64,000 nucleotides of DNA. It comes from Thermus thermophilus. GTDB lineage: Bacteria > Deinococcota > Deinococci > Deinococcales > Thermaceae. The notes below the pieces were generated by a model. The model did not search any database, was not told the origin of the DNA, and worked only from the letters and a program-made list of their open reading frames with translations. Each line of letters begins with the position of its first letter. Positions within the stretch are counted from its first letter, which is position 1. The stretch spans positions 868,001 to 932,000 of the forward strand of contig NZ_AP025158.1 of the NCBI RefSeq assembly GCF_019974155.1. Reading direction: 5' to 3'. The translations under genes and the position numbers were made by a program. This document shows, in pieces, positions 35,667-43,779 of the stretch.

Positions 35667-36461
35667 TTAAAAAAGGACCTCCCGCACCGCGCGCCAGGTG
35701 AGGGGGTGGAACTCGGCGAGGACCCGGCGCACCTCGGGGTGGGAGAGGGCGAAGTAGTCCGCTTCCCGCGTCGGCCAGTCGGGGAGGGCCCGGCCCTCGG
35801 GGGTGGGCAGGGCGCTGTGGTGGACCAGGTAGTAGAGGCCCGGGGGGAGGTGGGCGAGGCCCAGGTAGAAGCCGAGCCGCTCCTCCGGGGGGAGGCCGTA
35901 GGGGTCAAGGAAGCGCACCCGGGGGAAAGGGGCCGTGTAGAGGAGGCGCTCCAGCTCGGAGAGGAACAGAGGGGGGACGCCGAGGCCCTCGAGGCTTTCG
36001 GGGACGAGGGGCACGAGCCGGTAGGCCTGGGCCAGGCGCAGGTAGACCTCGGCGAGGTCGGGCCTTAGGACCGCTCCCTGGTGGGTGTCCAGGTGGGTGG
36101 GGGAGAAGAGCCTCCTCGCCGCCTCGATCTGGGCGCAAAGCTCCCGCTCCACCTCCTCGGCGCGGGCCTTGCGCCAGAGGGCCTCGAGGCTTTCCGGGAA
36201 GTAGCCCGCCTCGTCCCTGAGGCTTTCCCCCTCGGTGAGGGGGCGCATCCTGGGGGCGGGCCACTCGCTGGTGAGCACCAGGTGCACCCCTAAGTCCTCC
36301 CCCTTGACCCCGCTCGCCCAGGCCCCCGGGACCATCACGCTCCCCGTGGGGAGGCCCAGGGCCTGGTAGGCGCCGTTTTGCGCGTGGCTTAGGCCCAGGT
36401 CGTCGTGGTGGAGGATGAGGACCCGCCGCCCTCCGAGTCCGAGCCGCTCCAAAAGGTCCAC
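35667..36461 (-). CDS. YdjC/ChbG-like carbohydrate deacetylase
   Basis: 264 residues from GTG 36461, chosen because AAAGGAGG lies six bases upstream. The metal site motif is VLILHHDDLGLSHAQNGAYQAL (HHDD), with LGVHLVLTSEW and FSPTHLDTHQGAVLRPDLAEVY supplying further ligands. The family removes acetyl groups from N-acetylated sugars or oligosaccharides. First gene of the glycoside operon, which suggests that the imported material is acetylated. Confidence 0.85.
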   Translation of the reverse strand: MDLLERLGLGGRRVLILHHDDLGLSHAQNGAYQALGLPTGSVMVPGAWASGVKGEDLGVHLVLTSEWPAPRMRPLTEGESLRDEAGYFPESLEALWRKARAEEVERELCAQIEAARRLFSPTHLDTHQGAVLRPDLAEVYLRLAQAYRLVPLVPESLEGLGVPPLFLSELERLLYTAPFPRVRFLDPYGLPPEERLGFYLGLAHLPPGLYYLVHHSALPTPEGRALPDWPTREADYFALSHPEVRRVLAEFHPLTWRAVREVLF

Positions 36462-36490
36462 GGAAAACCTCCTTTCCCCGCCTGGCTTCC

Positions 36491-36496
36491 ATTCTA
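36491..36496 (-). promoter_or_regulatory. Possible -10 box for the glycoside operon
   Basis: TAGAAT on the minus strand, about 30 bases before the GTG of the deacetylase gene. No convincing -35 was found. Confidence 0.35.
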
Positions 36497-36568
36497 GCCT
36501 AAGCGGCTGCACGTTGATTTCGCAACACGGGTCGCCCGAAATAAGGCTTGGGAAGGTCCTTTTGGGGC

Positions 36569-36641
36569 CCCCACCGCGGCGAAAGCCGCGGTGGGGTACT
36601 TAGGTTCCCCCTCTCCCTCGTGGCGGCTCCGTAGCGGAGCC
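36569..36641. other. Two adjacent hairpins, possible IS200/IS605-type end remnant
   Basis: The first hairpin has perfect 12-bp arms (CCCCACCGCGGC and its complement, 36,569-36,580 and 36,585-36,596) closed by a GAAA tetraloop. The second has 7-bp arms (36,625-36,631 and 36,635-36,641). No T-tract follows on either strand. On the minus strand the preceding bases read KAFSALGKDVKPSRAGLR, reminiscent of a decayed TnpB C-terminus. That attribution is weak. Confidence 0.4.
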
Positions 36642-36709
36642 CCGCTCTAGAGGGCTTCACGTCCTTCCCGAGGGCGGAGAAAGCTTTTCCTGCCCGCCGT
36701 CGGGGGTCC

Positions 36710-37305
36710 TTAGGGAGTAGACCCTCCTTCCAGAAAGTGGTCCAGGAGCGCCGCCGTTTCCCGGGTGATGGGCGCTTCCAGAAGCCGCCGGGCAAGGCCC
36801 GGCGGCACCCGGGGCCCGAAGAGATGGGGAAACGCCGCCCCGCTCTCCAGAAGCCCCCCAGGCGGGCAAGGGGCATGGGGGGCTCCACCTTCAACGTCCG
36901 CGCCCCCACCCTTAAGAGGCGAAACTTCGCCCATCCAAGCTCCGGGGCCTCCCGTGGGGCGCACAGGTGGACTTCTCCCTCTCCCCAGGGAAGGACGAGG
37001 GGCGTTCCTCCAGGGCAGGGGTTGTGGGGGTTCCGGAAGGGGTTCGCCTCCAGGAGGGCGGCGAAGAGGAGTTCGGGAAGCTTTAAGGAGACCCCCTCGG
37101 GCAGAAGCCCGAAGGCGAACCCCTCCCTCTCCAGGTCGTAGGCCAGGACGGGAAGGCGCCCCCTAAAGGGCTTCCCCGCAAGCACGCCCCGCTCCTCCCG
37201 GGCGGGGAGGAAGCGGAAAAGGAGCCCCAGCCTGGCCCAGAAGGGGAGAGGGGGCCAGGGGGTGGAGGAAAGGCGGGAGGCCTCGCTCAGGAAAAAACGA
37301 GCCAA
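36710..37305 (-). pseudogene. Unrecognised gene interrupted by a frameshift
   Basis: Starting at TTG 37305, a plausible coding frame (FWARLGLLFRFLPAREERG ... LPVLAYDLEREGFAFGLLPEG ... PGGTPLVLPWGEGEVHLCAP) runs to MPLARLGG near 36,860. Good sequence then continues one frame over (LLESGAAFPHLFGPRVPPGLARRLLEAPITRETAALLDHFLEGG) to a stop at 36710. One extra G in the GGGGGG run would join them into about 197 residues. No family recognised; no signal peptide. It overlaps the end of the small membrane-protein gene. Confidence 0.5.
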
Positions 37306-37445
37306 AGGACGGCCAGGTCGCTCCAGCGAAACACCACCTTGCCGAGGTTCAGAAGGGCCGCGGCGAAGAGGAGCAGGGGGACCACCAGGGTCTGCCTTCC
37401 CTCTTTGTTCCGCAAGACCAGGCGAAGTTTGCGCCGAGCGCGCAC
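37287..37445 (-). CDS. Small membrane protein, 52 residues
   Basis: GTG at 37445 opens a frame with a basic N-terminus (RARRKLRLVLRNKEGRQ) and a hydrophobic stretch (TLVVPLLLFAAALLNLGKVVF), ending WLVFS. TAGAAT (complement of 37,452-37,457) lies six bases before the GTG, the leaderless pattern seen elsewhere in the window. Function unknown; it overlaps the start of the next unknown gene. Confidence 0.5.
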   Translation of the reverse strand: MRARRKLRLVLRNKEGRQTLVVPLLLFAAALLNLGKVVFRWSDLAVLWLVFS

Positions 37446-37527
37446 GCCTTTATTCTAGGCCGGTTCCGGACCGATGGGGCAAGCTTTTTGGGACCAGCTC
37501 AAAAGTCGCGTGTTGGGGCCGCCCCGA

Positions 37528-38463
37528 TCAGGCCGGTTCCCAGAACCCGTCCTCACGGATGCGCCAGCGTAGCTCTGGCGGGATCGTGCCCGGTGTCCAG
37601 GCCAGGCCCCGGCTCTTGAGGCCTCCTCTGCCGGGTGCGTTGTCCCACACCGCAACGCACTCCCGGGAACCTTTGAATTCGCCTTGATCACCGCCCGCGA
37701 ACCCGTGGGCCAAGAGGAGTCCGGGCCTGTCTACAACAGGGTCGTTTTGGTTGGGGTCTACTTGGACATCCCATAGGGAAGCTTTTGCTTCTTGGCTCCG
37801 GTGCACGAGTTCTATCCTGCCGAGGCCGTAGCGGAGTTCCCCGCCCACGAAGACCTCGAGCCCCTTTTCCTCAAGCAGGTACTTCTTTGCCTCCTCCTCC
37901 ACAGGAGTAGCCTCCCGGTTGGCCTGGGCCTCGAGGCCCCCGGGGGAGGCTGAGCCCTTAGAGGAGTCCGGCAGGTAGAGAACATAACCCACCAGGAACA
38001 CCTCCCGGGGCTCTTCCCCGGCGAACCAGGGGTGGATGACCTCCACCTCCCTAAGGGTGCCGTCGGAGGCGGTATCGCTTCCCGGGTCTATGGCCGTGCT
38101 GGTGCGGGTGGAGAGGAGCTTCATCCGGAAGCGGCGGTCCGGGATAGAATCCTCTCTACCCTCGCGTTGCCAAACCAGGCCCTGGCCTTCCTTGTAGCGG
38201 GGTAGCCAGGCAAACCACTTGTCCCCTTCCCGCTCGGCAGGGAAGAGGTAGGTGAGGCGGAACCGGGAGTCCAGGGCTTGGGTGGCCTTCTGGTACGCGG
38301 AAGGACCTACGCCCAACTTGCCGGCGAGCGCGTTGATCAGCGCTCCCCGGAGGGTATAGGCGGGCACGTAGAGCCGGGTGCGGTTGAGGGAACCCGCGGG
38401 CGCGGTCCCCAGATGCAAGGGCGAGCGAAGCCGCCACACCCAGCGGTAGAGCTCCCACTTCAT
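37528..38463 (-). CDS. Type III CRISPR RAMP protein (Cmr6/Cmr3-like)
   Basis: 311 residues. RAMP features: LRSPLHLGTAPAGSLNRTRLYVPAYTLRGALINALAG near the N-terminus and the glycine-rich loop GELRYGLGRIELV at about residue 210. A C-terminal extension (WDVQVDPNQNDPV ... GRGGLKSRGLAWTPG) follows the loop. Last gene of the effector operon; ATG overlaps the cmr5 stop. It may be Cmr6 or the Cas5-group subunit; sequence alone does not settle which. Confidence 0.75.
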   Translation of the reverse strand: MKWELYRWVWRLRSPLHLGTAPAGSLNRTRLYVPAYTLRGALINALAGKLGVGPSAYQKATQALDSRFRLTYLFPAEREGDKWFAWLPRYKEGQGLVWQREGREDSIPDRRFRMKLLSTRTSTAIDPGSDTASDGTLREVEVIHPWFAGEEPREVFLVGYVLYLPDSSKGSASPGGLEAQANREATPVEEEAKKYLLEEKGLEVFVGGELRYGLGRIELVHRSQEAKASLWDVQVDPNQNDPVVDRPGLLLAHGFAGGDQGEFKGSRECVAVWDNAPGRGGLKSRGLAWTPGTIPPELRWRIREDGFWEPA

Positions 38464-38831
38464 GCGGCGCCCTCGTCTCTAGCTTTCACGTGGTATCGGG
38501 CGTAGGCTAAGGCCGTGCGCAGGAGGTCGCGGGCGAAGAGGAGCTTGTCCAGATCCTCCGAAAGCTTCTTTACCGCCTCCAGGATGTCACGGGTCTCCTG
38601 GAGCTCTTTCGCGAACACGTCCTTCAAGAAGGCCAAGGACTTTTCTGCCATTGGGCCCGCCACCTTTTCTTGCCTCGCCTTGAGGTAAAGGAACATGGCG
38701 TACGGCCCCTGTTCCTCCAAGACGGCGAGGGCTGCGTTGAGCACTTTCTCTTCTATAGGCTTGCCCCGTTGGTCCCGGACCGAGGCCAGCTGTCGCCCCA
38801 ACTCGGCACACCGGATGTCCAGGTTCATCAT
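38460..38831 (-). CDS. cmr5: Cmr5-like small subunit of the type III effector
   Basis: 123 residues, all-helical. LRTALAYARYHVKARDEG at the C-terminus and the helical ALAVLEEQGPYAMFLYLKARQEK segment match Cmr5 (Cas11 group). It would form the inner filament of the complex. The first of two adjacent ATG codons overlaps the cmr4 stop. Codon use is less GC-biased than in the cobalamin genes. Confidence 0.8.
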   Translation of the reverse strand: MMNLDIRCAELGRQLASVRDQRGKPIEEKVLNAALAVLEEQGPYAMFLYLKARQEKVAGPMAEKSLAFLKDVFAKELQETRDILEAVKKLSEDLDKLLFARDLLRTALAYARYHVKARDEGAA

Positions 38832-39248
38832 GGCTGGCCACCCCCTCCTTGGCCTGCGGGTGAACCGTTGCAGGGCGGAACGGGTCGGCCCTCGTACACC
38901 ACCTTAACCCGCCCCATACCACGGGTGCCCATGCCGCCGATGCCCAGGTGCTCCAGGTAGGGGTGGGCTTTCTGGGCTACCTCGTGAACCCCTTGCGGGT
39001 CAGAGACCGCCGTAATCTTTTGCCCGCTAATCTGGAAGTGGGCAGGGTTCTTGGCGATGATCTCCCACACCAGCACCGTGCCCCGCGGCAGGGCCTCATA
39101 GGAGAACAGCGCCCCCTCCTCTGCCGCCCCGGTTTCCGGGTTGATGGAGACGGAGGTGCGCACCTCCAGGTTGCTGTTGACGATGTGGGAGAAGAGACTG
39201 TCGGGCACGAGGGCAAGGCGGGATTGGATGTATTCCGGAACGCACAAC

Positions 39249-40173
39249 TCATGCCTTCGTGTGCTACCTCATAGCTCCACCCCGGCCATCCTGAGAAGCA
39301 CCCGGCTACGTATGAGGTTGTGAACGAGCAGGATGAGATTCACCCGGGCCACCAGCCCCCAGTAGGACCGCGCTTCTATCCGATGAAGCCCCAAAGACCG
39401 CACCATCACGCTAAACCGCGTCTCAATCCAGTTCCGTACCCTCCCCATCCACTCTTTCCATCCCGTCTCCACCACCGTTCCTCCCCTGACCCGATAGGGT
39501 GGCGTCTTGACCCCCTGGACCCAGCGAAAGCCCCGGTCCCCCAAGACCGCGGGCAGACCGTCCAGCAGGTCCCTCCCCCAGGTCTCCCGGGCATTCCCGG
39601 GGAGGATAGCCCAACGAAAAAAGAGGCCGCGCTCGTTCATCACCGGCATGAGAACGTAGCCCGCGAAAGCCCCCAGGGGGCCCACCCCCACAGCGGCCTC
39701 AGGAAGGTCCAAGCCGTGAATCCGGTGGCCGTGGGCCAGGGGGATGGGTTTGAGGTCCACCACCTGCAGAAGACCTTGCCCTCCGGAGAGCCTTATGGCC
39801 AGGTGAGCCAACAACCCCTGAGCCTTCTGAAGGACCCGGTAGAAGCGGGAGAGGTGGGGGAGGGAGGGGAAGTAGGCCTTGAGGGTGGTCTTGGCGGCCA
39901 GGTAGCCTTTGGCGAGGTCCTGGCCTTGCAACAGGACGAAGATGGCGAGGGTCAAGAGCTCGGCCAGGGTGGCCTTCTGGTGCTTTTGCTTTGGGGGGAG
40001 CTTGAATCCTTGGGCCTGCAGGGCTTTCAGTTCGTCATCTACCCAGACGTAGATAGCCACGAGAAGGGTCTCTGCGTCAAGATGGTAAAGGGGGTGCTCA
40101 CGATCTTGCCGCATGGCACCCCCTCTTTTTTCACACCCCGGGGGTCCAGATCAAGTAGCACACGAAGGCATGA
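39249..40173 (-). mobile_element. 925-bp insertion sequence in cmr4 (IS982-like, tentative)
   Basis: Bounded by 21-bp inverted repeats with one mismatch (TCATGCCTTCGTGTGCTACC at the left). No direct target duplication can be seen, and the flanking gene joins in frame when exactly these bases are removed. Contains one transposase gene on the minus strand. Confidence 0.8.
39269..40114 (-). CDS. DDE transposase (IS982-like)
   Basis: 281 residues. Candidate DDE residues lie in LLQVVDLKPIPLAHG, AVLGDRGFRWV and RNWIETRFSVMVRSLGLHRIEARSYWGLVARVNLILLVHNL, the last resembling the C-terminal motif of IS982-type enzymes. The frame is complete and the gene nearly fills the element. Family assignment is tentative. 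Confidence 0.7.
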   Translation of the reverse strand: MRQDREHPLYHLDAETLLVAIYVWVDDELKALQAQGFKLPPKQKHQKATLAELLTLAIFVLLQGQDLAKGYLAAKTTLKAYFPSLPHLSRFYRVLQKAQGLLAHLAIRLSGGQGLLQVVDLKPIPLAHGHRIHGLDLPEAAVGVGPLGAFAGYVLMPVMNERGLFFRWAILPGNARETWGRDLLDGLPAVLGDRGFRWVQGVKTPPYRVRGGTVVETGWKEWMGRVRNWIETRFSVMVRSLGLHRIEARSYWGLVARVNLILLVHNLIRSRVLLRMAGVEL

Positions 40174-40800
40174 AGTTTCTGCTTTATTTCCCCCATATCT
40201 CTTTTTTCCACCGGCAACAGGAGCCACCCCAGATTCAGCTGGTTATCGGAGCCTTTCTGGAGATAGACCTTGTTGCCGTCCACACCCTGGATGTCCGGGT
40301 AGATGGGCCGAAGCGCCATGGGCCCCGTCACCCACATGGGCCCCTGCCGGGTGGGGACGGGGAAGAGGAGCACATGGGCATCGGTGAAGGCGGCCAGACC
40401 GGCGAAGCCGCCCTCCTGGCCCGCGCCGCGGGCGAAGCCGAAGACAGTGCATACCGGGCAATCGGGCCGGCCGCAGTGACCGCGTCGGTACTTTTTCTCT
40501 TCTTCCGTTCTGGCCTGGTTTTCTTTAGGTTGCCCCAGGCCAGCACAATTTGGGTAAATCGGCCATTCTTTACCGTCAACCTGGCGATTGGGGGTCCTTT
40601 CGTGTTCCGCCATCGCCACGTAGGTCCGGTACACCCCCGCCAGGCTGGAGCCGGGGATCTTGGGCACCTGGGTGGCCGGGTCGCGCACGATGGTCAGGTC
40701 CACCCGGCCGATGCGGGCACCACCGGCGCCCACGTGGATGGGATCCAGGGCAAGGCCGATCTGGACAAATTTTGCGTAACTTGTCATGGCTGCGCCTCCT

Positions 40801-43779
40801 TTACAGGCTCTCTTTCAATGCGGTCATATGCCAATCCAGCGCCCATTGCAGCACGCCGTCTACGGCAGCCGCAGTAAGCGCCTCAAACGCAGCGCCGTGC
40901 ACGCCCAAATGGTGCGCCAGGACGCTGCGCAGGGTTTCCTCCCATAGCTCCGGCGAGGCCTCCAGGCGGCCATCGGCCGATCGCCAATCCTTTTCCAGCC
41001 GGGCCAGTTCGCTTCGCAGGCGCTGGAGCGCGGTCTGGCTGGGGGCTACCCGTTGGAGGAGCCTCCACACCTCCCGCATGGCGGTCCAGTCTTCCAGGTA
41101 GCGTGGAGGAGTGACGTCAAAGCGGGCGGCGGCGCTTTCCATGAAGAGGGTCTTCACCCGAGCGGGGAAGACCTTGAAACCATCCCCTGGCCGCAGATCG
41201 GTCACGTGGCGGTAGACTTGCCCGTTGGGGTGTTGGAAGTCTTTGGGGAAACGGGGCTTCGGGTCCTCCACGGCAACGTAAGGATAAAAGACGTCCGGAC
41301 GGCCGTCAGGGAGGTCTACCGGGACCATCCGGAGGGTTTCACGGCCGTCCTTGCGCTGCAGGCGCAAGGCGACGGCCCCACCAGCGCGCTCTACCTCCCG
41401 AACCTGCCAGGTTTCCCCGCCCTCCGCGAGAGCATCCTCCACGTTGCGGGCCGCTTCCACCACCGCTTGGTAGGGCACAAGGAGCGGGAAGCCGATCACC
41501 CCTACGCGGAGGGGGAGGCGGTCCCACACGCGGGCGAAACGCTCCTTCCACCAGGCGAAAGCCAGGTCCACGCACCCTGACGCCGCCTCCAGGGGCACCA
41601 GCACCCGGAAGCGCAGGGGAGAAACCTCCAAGGGAATCACGGGATGGTAAACCCCCAGGTGCCCGTAAGACTGCGGCCGGTTAATGACCCTATCCACGGT
41701 CATATTCCGGTGCTGGCTAGGTGTATCTTCGTCTTCCAGCGAGATGTTGGCATTCTGAAAGACGTCCATCCCCTCCTCCGCCCGCAGAAGCCTCGCCAGG
41801 TTAGAGGCGGTTACGAATCCTCCTAAACTCCCCACGTAGAGCAGGCTGATCGGCTGTCCTCGCCAGTGGCCGTTGTAGAGGGTGAGGTCAGACCAGCCGC
41901 TTGGATCCTGGGGCTTCAGCACCAGGCGGCGTATCCGCCAAGGGTTTTCGTTGCGGGAGGCCAGCTGACGGAACTCTCTCAGAAGGTCACGGAAGAACTC
42001 CTCCGCCTCCCGCCAGAAGCGGTAGACCCGGCCGGGGGAGGGGAGCTTGCGGAAGAGCTGATGGGTTAGCCAGACGGCGCGTTGGTCGTCGTTCAGAGTC
42101 CCCCAAGAAGGCGCGTCCGCGCGGTCTTCAACAACCTTTTGGAAAAAAGACTGCCAGTCCTTTTCGTGTCGGTAGCTCTCTTGCAAGTTCTTTAACACTG
42201 GGTCCTTCGGGTCAAAAGAAGCAAGTTTACCTTTCACATAGGTCGTCAAGCTTCCATAAGGCCGTTGCGGATCTACTGGATTAGGGGTGCCATCAAGCCA
42301 AGGATTGAACCGCACCCATTCTGGAATCGCCTGTGCCCGCAGGCTGTCCACCCGTTCGCCGCTGAGCCAGTCTTCCAGGTCCAGCGAGAAGGTGAGGAGG
42401 GCCAGGCGGCTGTTGCGGTCGGCCACCTCCTCAAACCAGACGGTGTCGTTGCCCATTTTGCCCTGGAGCCAGGCGTCGCGACGGTGATGGCGGCGCTCCC
42501 GGCAGACGGCGCAGGGCTTGCCCTTGTTGGTGGGGTCGCCGTTGAGCCGCACCCCACAGACCGGACACACGTGGCCACGGGCTTCAGAAGGCATTAGCCA
42601 GCGGATATTCCACGGCTTGTGGACGGGGATGGCCACCGTGCTCCTCGCTCTCTTCCACTCCCGCACCATGGGCACCAAGGAGCGGGTAGGATGGCTCAGG
42701 CGCACATGGGGTGGGGTTTCCAGGTCAAGATCAAGGGCGATTTTGTCCGCCTGTTCTTGTAGCCACTGCTCCCATCCATTCAGCCAGCTAGCCTGCACTG
42801 CCTCATCAAACCGTTCACCGGGGAAGGAGAAAACGACCACTGCGCCGTCCCGGTAAAGCAAGGAGCCTACGGCCAGGTCTACCTCCACCAGTTCGGCTAT
42901 CCTGGAGAAGAATTCCATGATCGCGCCCTGGGCGCCCGTCCAGTCGCCGATCTTCACCGAGCGGGCCTCGTAGTGCTCGGTGCCGATGGCCACGGTGAGC
43001 AGACGCCAGCGGGTCTTTTGTTTGATGTCGTCGTCTGGCCAGGGGAAGCTACTGTTTAGTAGTGCCCCAGCCACCGCGCTCTTGAACAGGGCCGCGGCCA
43101 CGTAGGACTGGTCCCAAAGGGTCACGTCGTTGTTGGGCAACCGCGTCTCGGCCAGGGTGGAAAGAAAAGCCCGGCGGATGAAAGACCCTTCGCCGATGGC
43201 GCTCTCCCGCCAGCGCCGCCAGAGGGCCACATCTTGGACATTTTGCGTGCCCAGGTCGCGCAGTTCCTCCAGCACCCGGCGGATTTCGCCCACCAGCCGG
43301 CGCCAGCCCTGCGGCGAGAGGATCTCCGGCGGGTCGGCCAGCAGGTTGCGCTTGGGATACCCCCAGGGAGAGGAGAGCCACATGTGAGGGGCATATTGCT
43401 TGAGGTATTCGGACGTGGAACCTGGCAGATTCTTTTCCACGCCGGAGACGATGCCGTGCCCGGCCTGGAGGAGCCCTAACAGGCCGGGGTCTTGCCCCGC
43501 GTGTTTTTCGGTAAAGTCGGCAAACGTGTTCGGCCAGGCCTTAGAAATGCTGGCGCTGTAATACCGCCGTACCCAATCCAGCAGATCATCCCAGGGGAAA
43601 GGAGGCGTTTCCTGCTTGTGCCATTGGCGCTCCTGGTAGTCGTTGCCCTCGCCCCCCTGGCGGCGCAGGAATTCGGCCCGGGCCTTGCCGGCCATGTGGA
43701 ACCAGCCGATGGCCTCCACGGCCAGGAGCAGGGGCCGGTATTGGCGCAAAGTTTCGGCCGGAGAGAAGGTAGTGCTCAT
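40801..43779 (-). CDS. Cas10-like large subunit without HD or GGDD active residues (Csx11-like)
   Basis: 992 residues in Cas10 order. The N-terminal region has WFHMAGKA (27-33) where an HD motif would read HD-GK, and LWDQS (221-225) where a second His is usual. Palm-like domain 1 ends LLYRDGAVVVFSFPGE (307-322). A four-Cys treble clef follows (C405, C408, C423, C426). Palm-like domain 2 starts LALLTFSLDLEDW and has YVGSLGGF (648-655) where GGDD is expected. Such inactive-palm Cas10 proteins are known in subtype III-C (Csx11), so this is III-C-like. It should neither make cyclic oligoadenylate nor cut DNA. Overlaps the upstream RAMP stop as ATGA. Confidence 0.78.
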   Translation of the reverse strand: MSTTFSPAETLRQYRPLLLAVEAIGWFHMAGKARAEFLRRQGGEGNDYQERQWHKQETPPFPWDDLLDWVRRYYSASISKAWPNTFADFTEKHAGQDPGLLGLLQAGHGIVSGVEKNLPGSTSEYLKQYAPHMWLSSPWGYPKRNLLADPPEILSPQGWRRLVGEIRRVLEELRDLGTQNVQDVALWRRWRESAIGEGSFIRRAFLSTLAETRLPNNDVTLWDQSYVAAALFKSAVAGALLNSSFPWPDDDIKQKTRWRLLTVAIGTEHYEARSVKIGDWTGAQGAIMEFFSRIAELVEVDLAVGSLLYRDGAVVVFSFPGERFDEAVQASWLNGWEQWLQEQADKIALDLDLETPPHVRLSHPTRSLVPMVREWKRARSTVAIPVHKPWNIRWLMPSEARGHVCPVCGVRLNGDPTNKGKPCAVCRERRHHRRDAWLQGKMGNDTVWFEEVADRNSRLALLTFSLDLEDWLSGERVDSLRAQAIPEWVRFNPWLDGTPNPVDPQRPYGSLTTYVKGKLASFDPKDPVLKNLQESYRHEKDWQSFFQKVVEDRADAPSWGTLNDDQRAVWLTHQLFRKLPSPGRVYRFWREAEEFFRDLLREFRQLASRNENPWRIRRLVLKPQDPSGWSDLTLYNGHWRGQPISLLYVGSLGGFVTASNLARLLRAEEGMDVFQNANISLEDEDTPSQHRNMTVDRVINRPQSYGHLGVYHPVIPLEVSPLRFRVLVPLEAASGCVDLAFAWWKERFARVWDRLPLRVGVIGFPLLVPYQAVVEAARNVEDALAEGGETWQVREVERAGGAVALRLQRKDGRETLRMVPVDLPDGRPDVFYPYVAVEDPKPRFPKDFQHPNGQVYRHVTDLRPGDGFKVFPARVKTLFMESAAARFDVTPPRYLEDWTAMREVWRLLQRVAPSQTALQRLRSELARLEKDWRSADGRLEASPELWEETLRSVLAHHLGVHGAAFEALTAAAVDGVLQWALDWHMTALKESL

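Larger units (their letters stand above)
38828..40787 (-). pseudogene. cmr4: cmr4 interrupted by an insertion sequence
   Basis: The 5' part (40,787-40,174) encodes LALDPIHVGAGGARIGRVDLTIVRD with the likely catalytic D30, IPGSSLAGVYRTY, and CGRPDCPVCTVFGF. The 3' part (39,248-38,828) has LALVPDSLFSHIVNSNLEVRTSVSINPETGAAEEGALFSYEALPRGTVLVWEI and GIGGMGTRGMGRVKV. Excluding the 925-bp IS gives an exact in-frame join (QKL-LCVPEYI) and 344 residues. Cmr4 is the repeated backbone and target-RNA cutting subunit, so its loss should prevent assembly of the complex. Upstream AAAGGAGG supports ATG 40787. Confidence 0.88.

Noticed and set aside
36569-36596. Hairpin as a rho-independent terminator
   Set aside because: No T-tract on either strand and it lies upstream, not downstream, of the nearest operon.
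40801-43779. Canonical III-B Cmr2 with cyclic oligoadenylate synthesis
   Set aside because: No GGDD or HD motif can be found in the protein, and no CARF effector gene is nearby.
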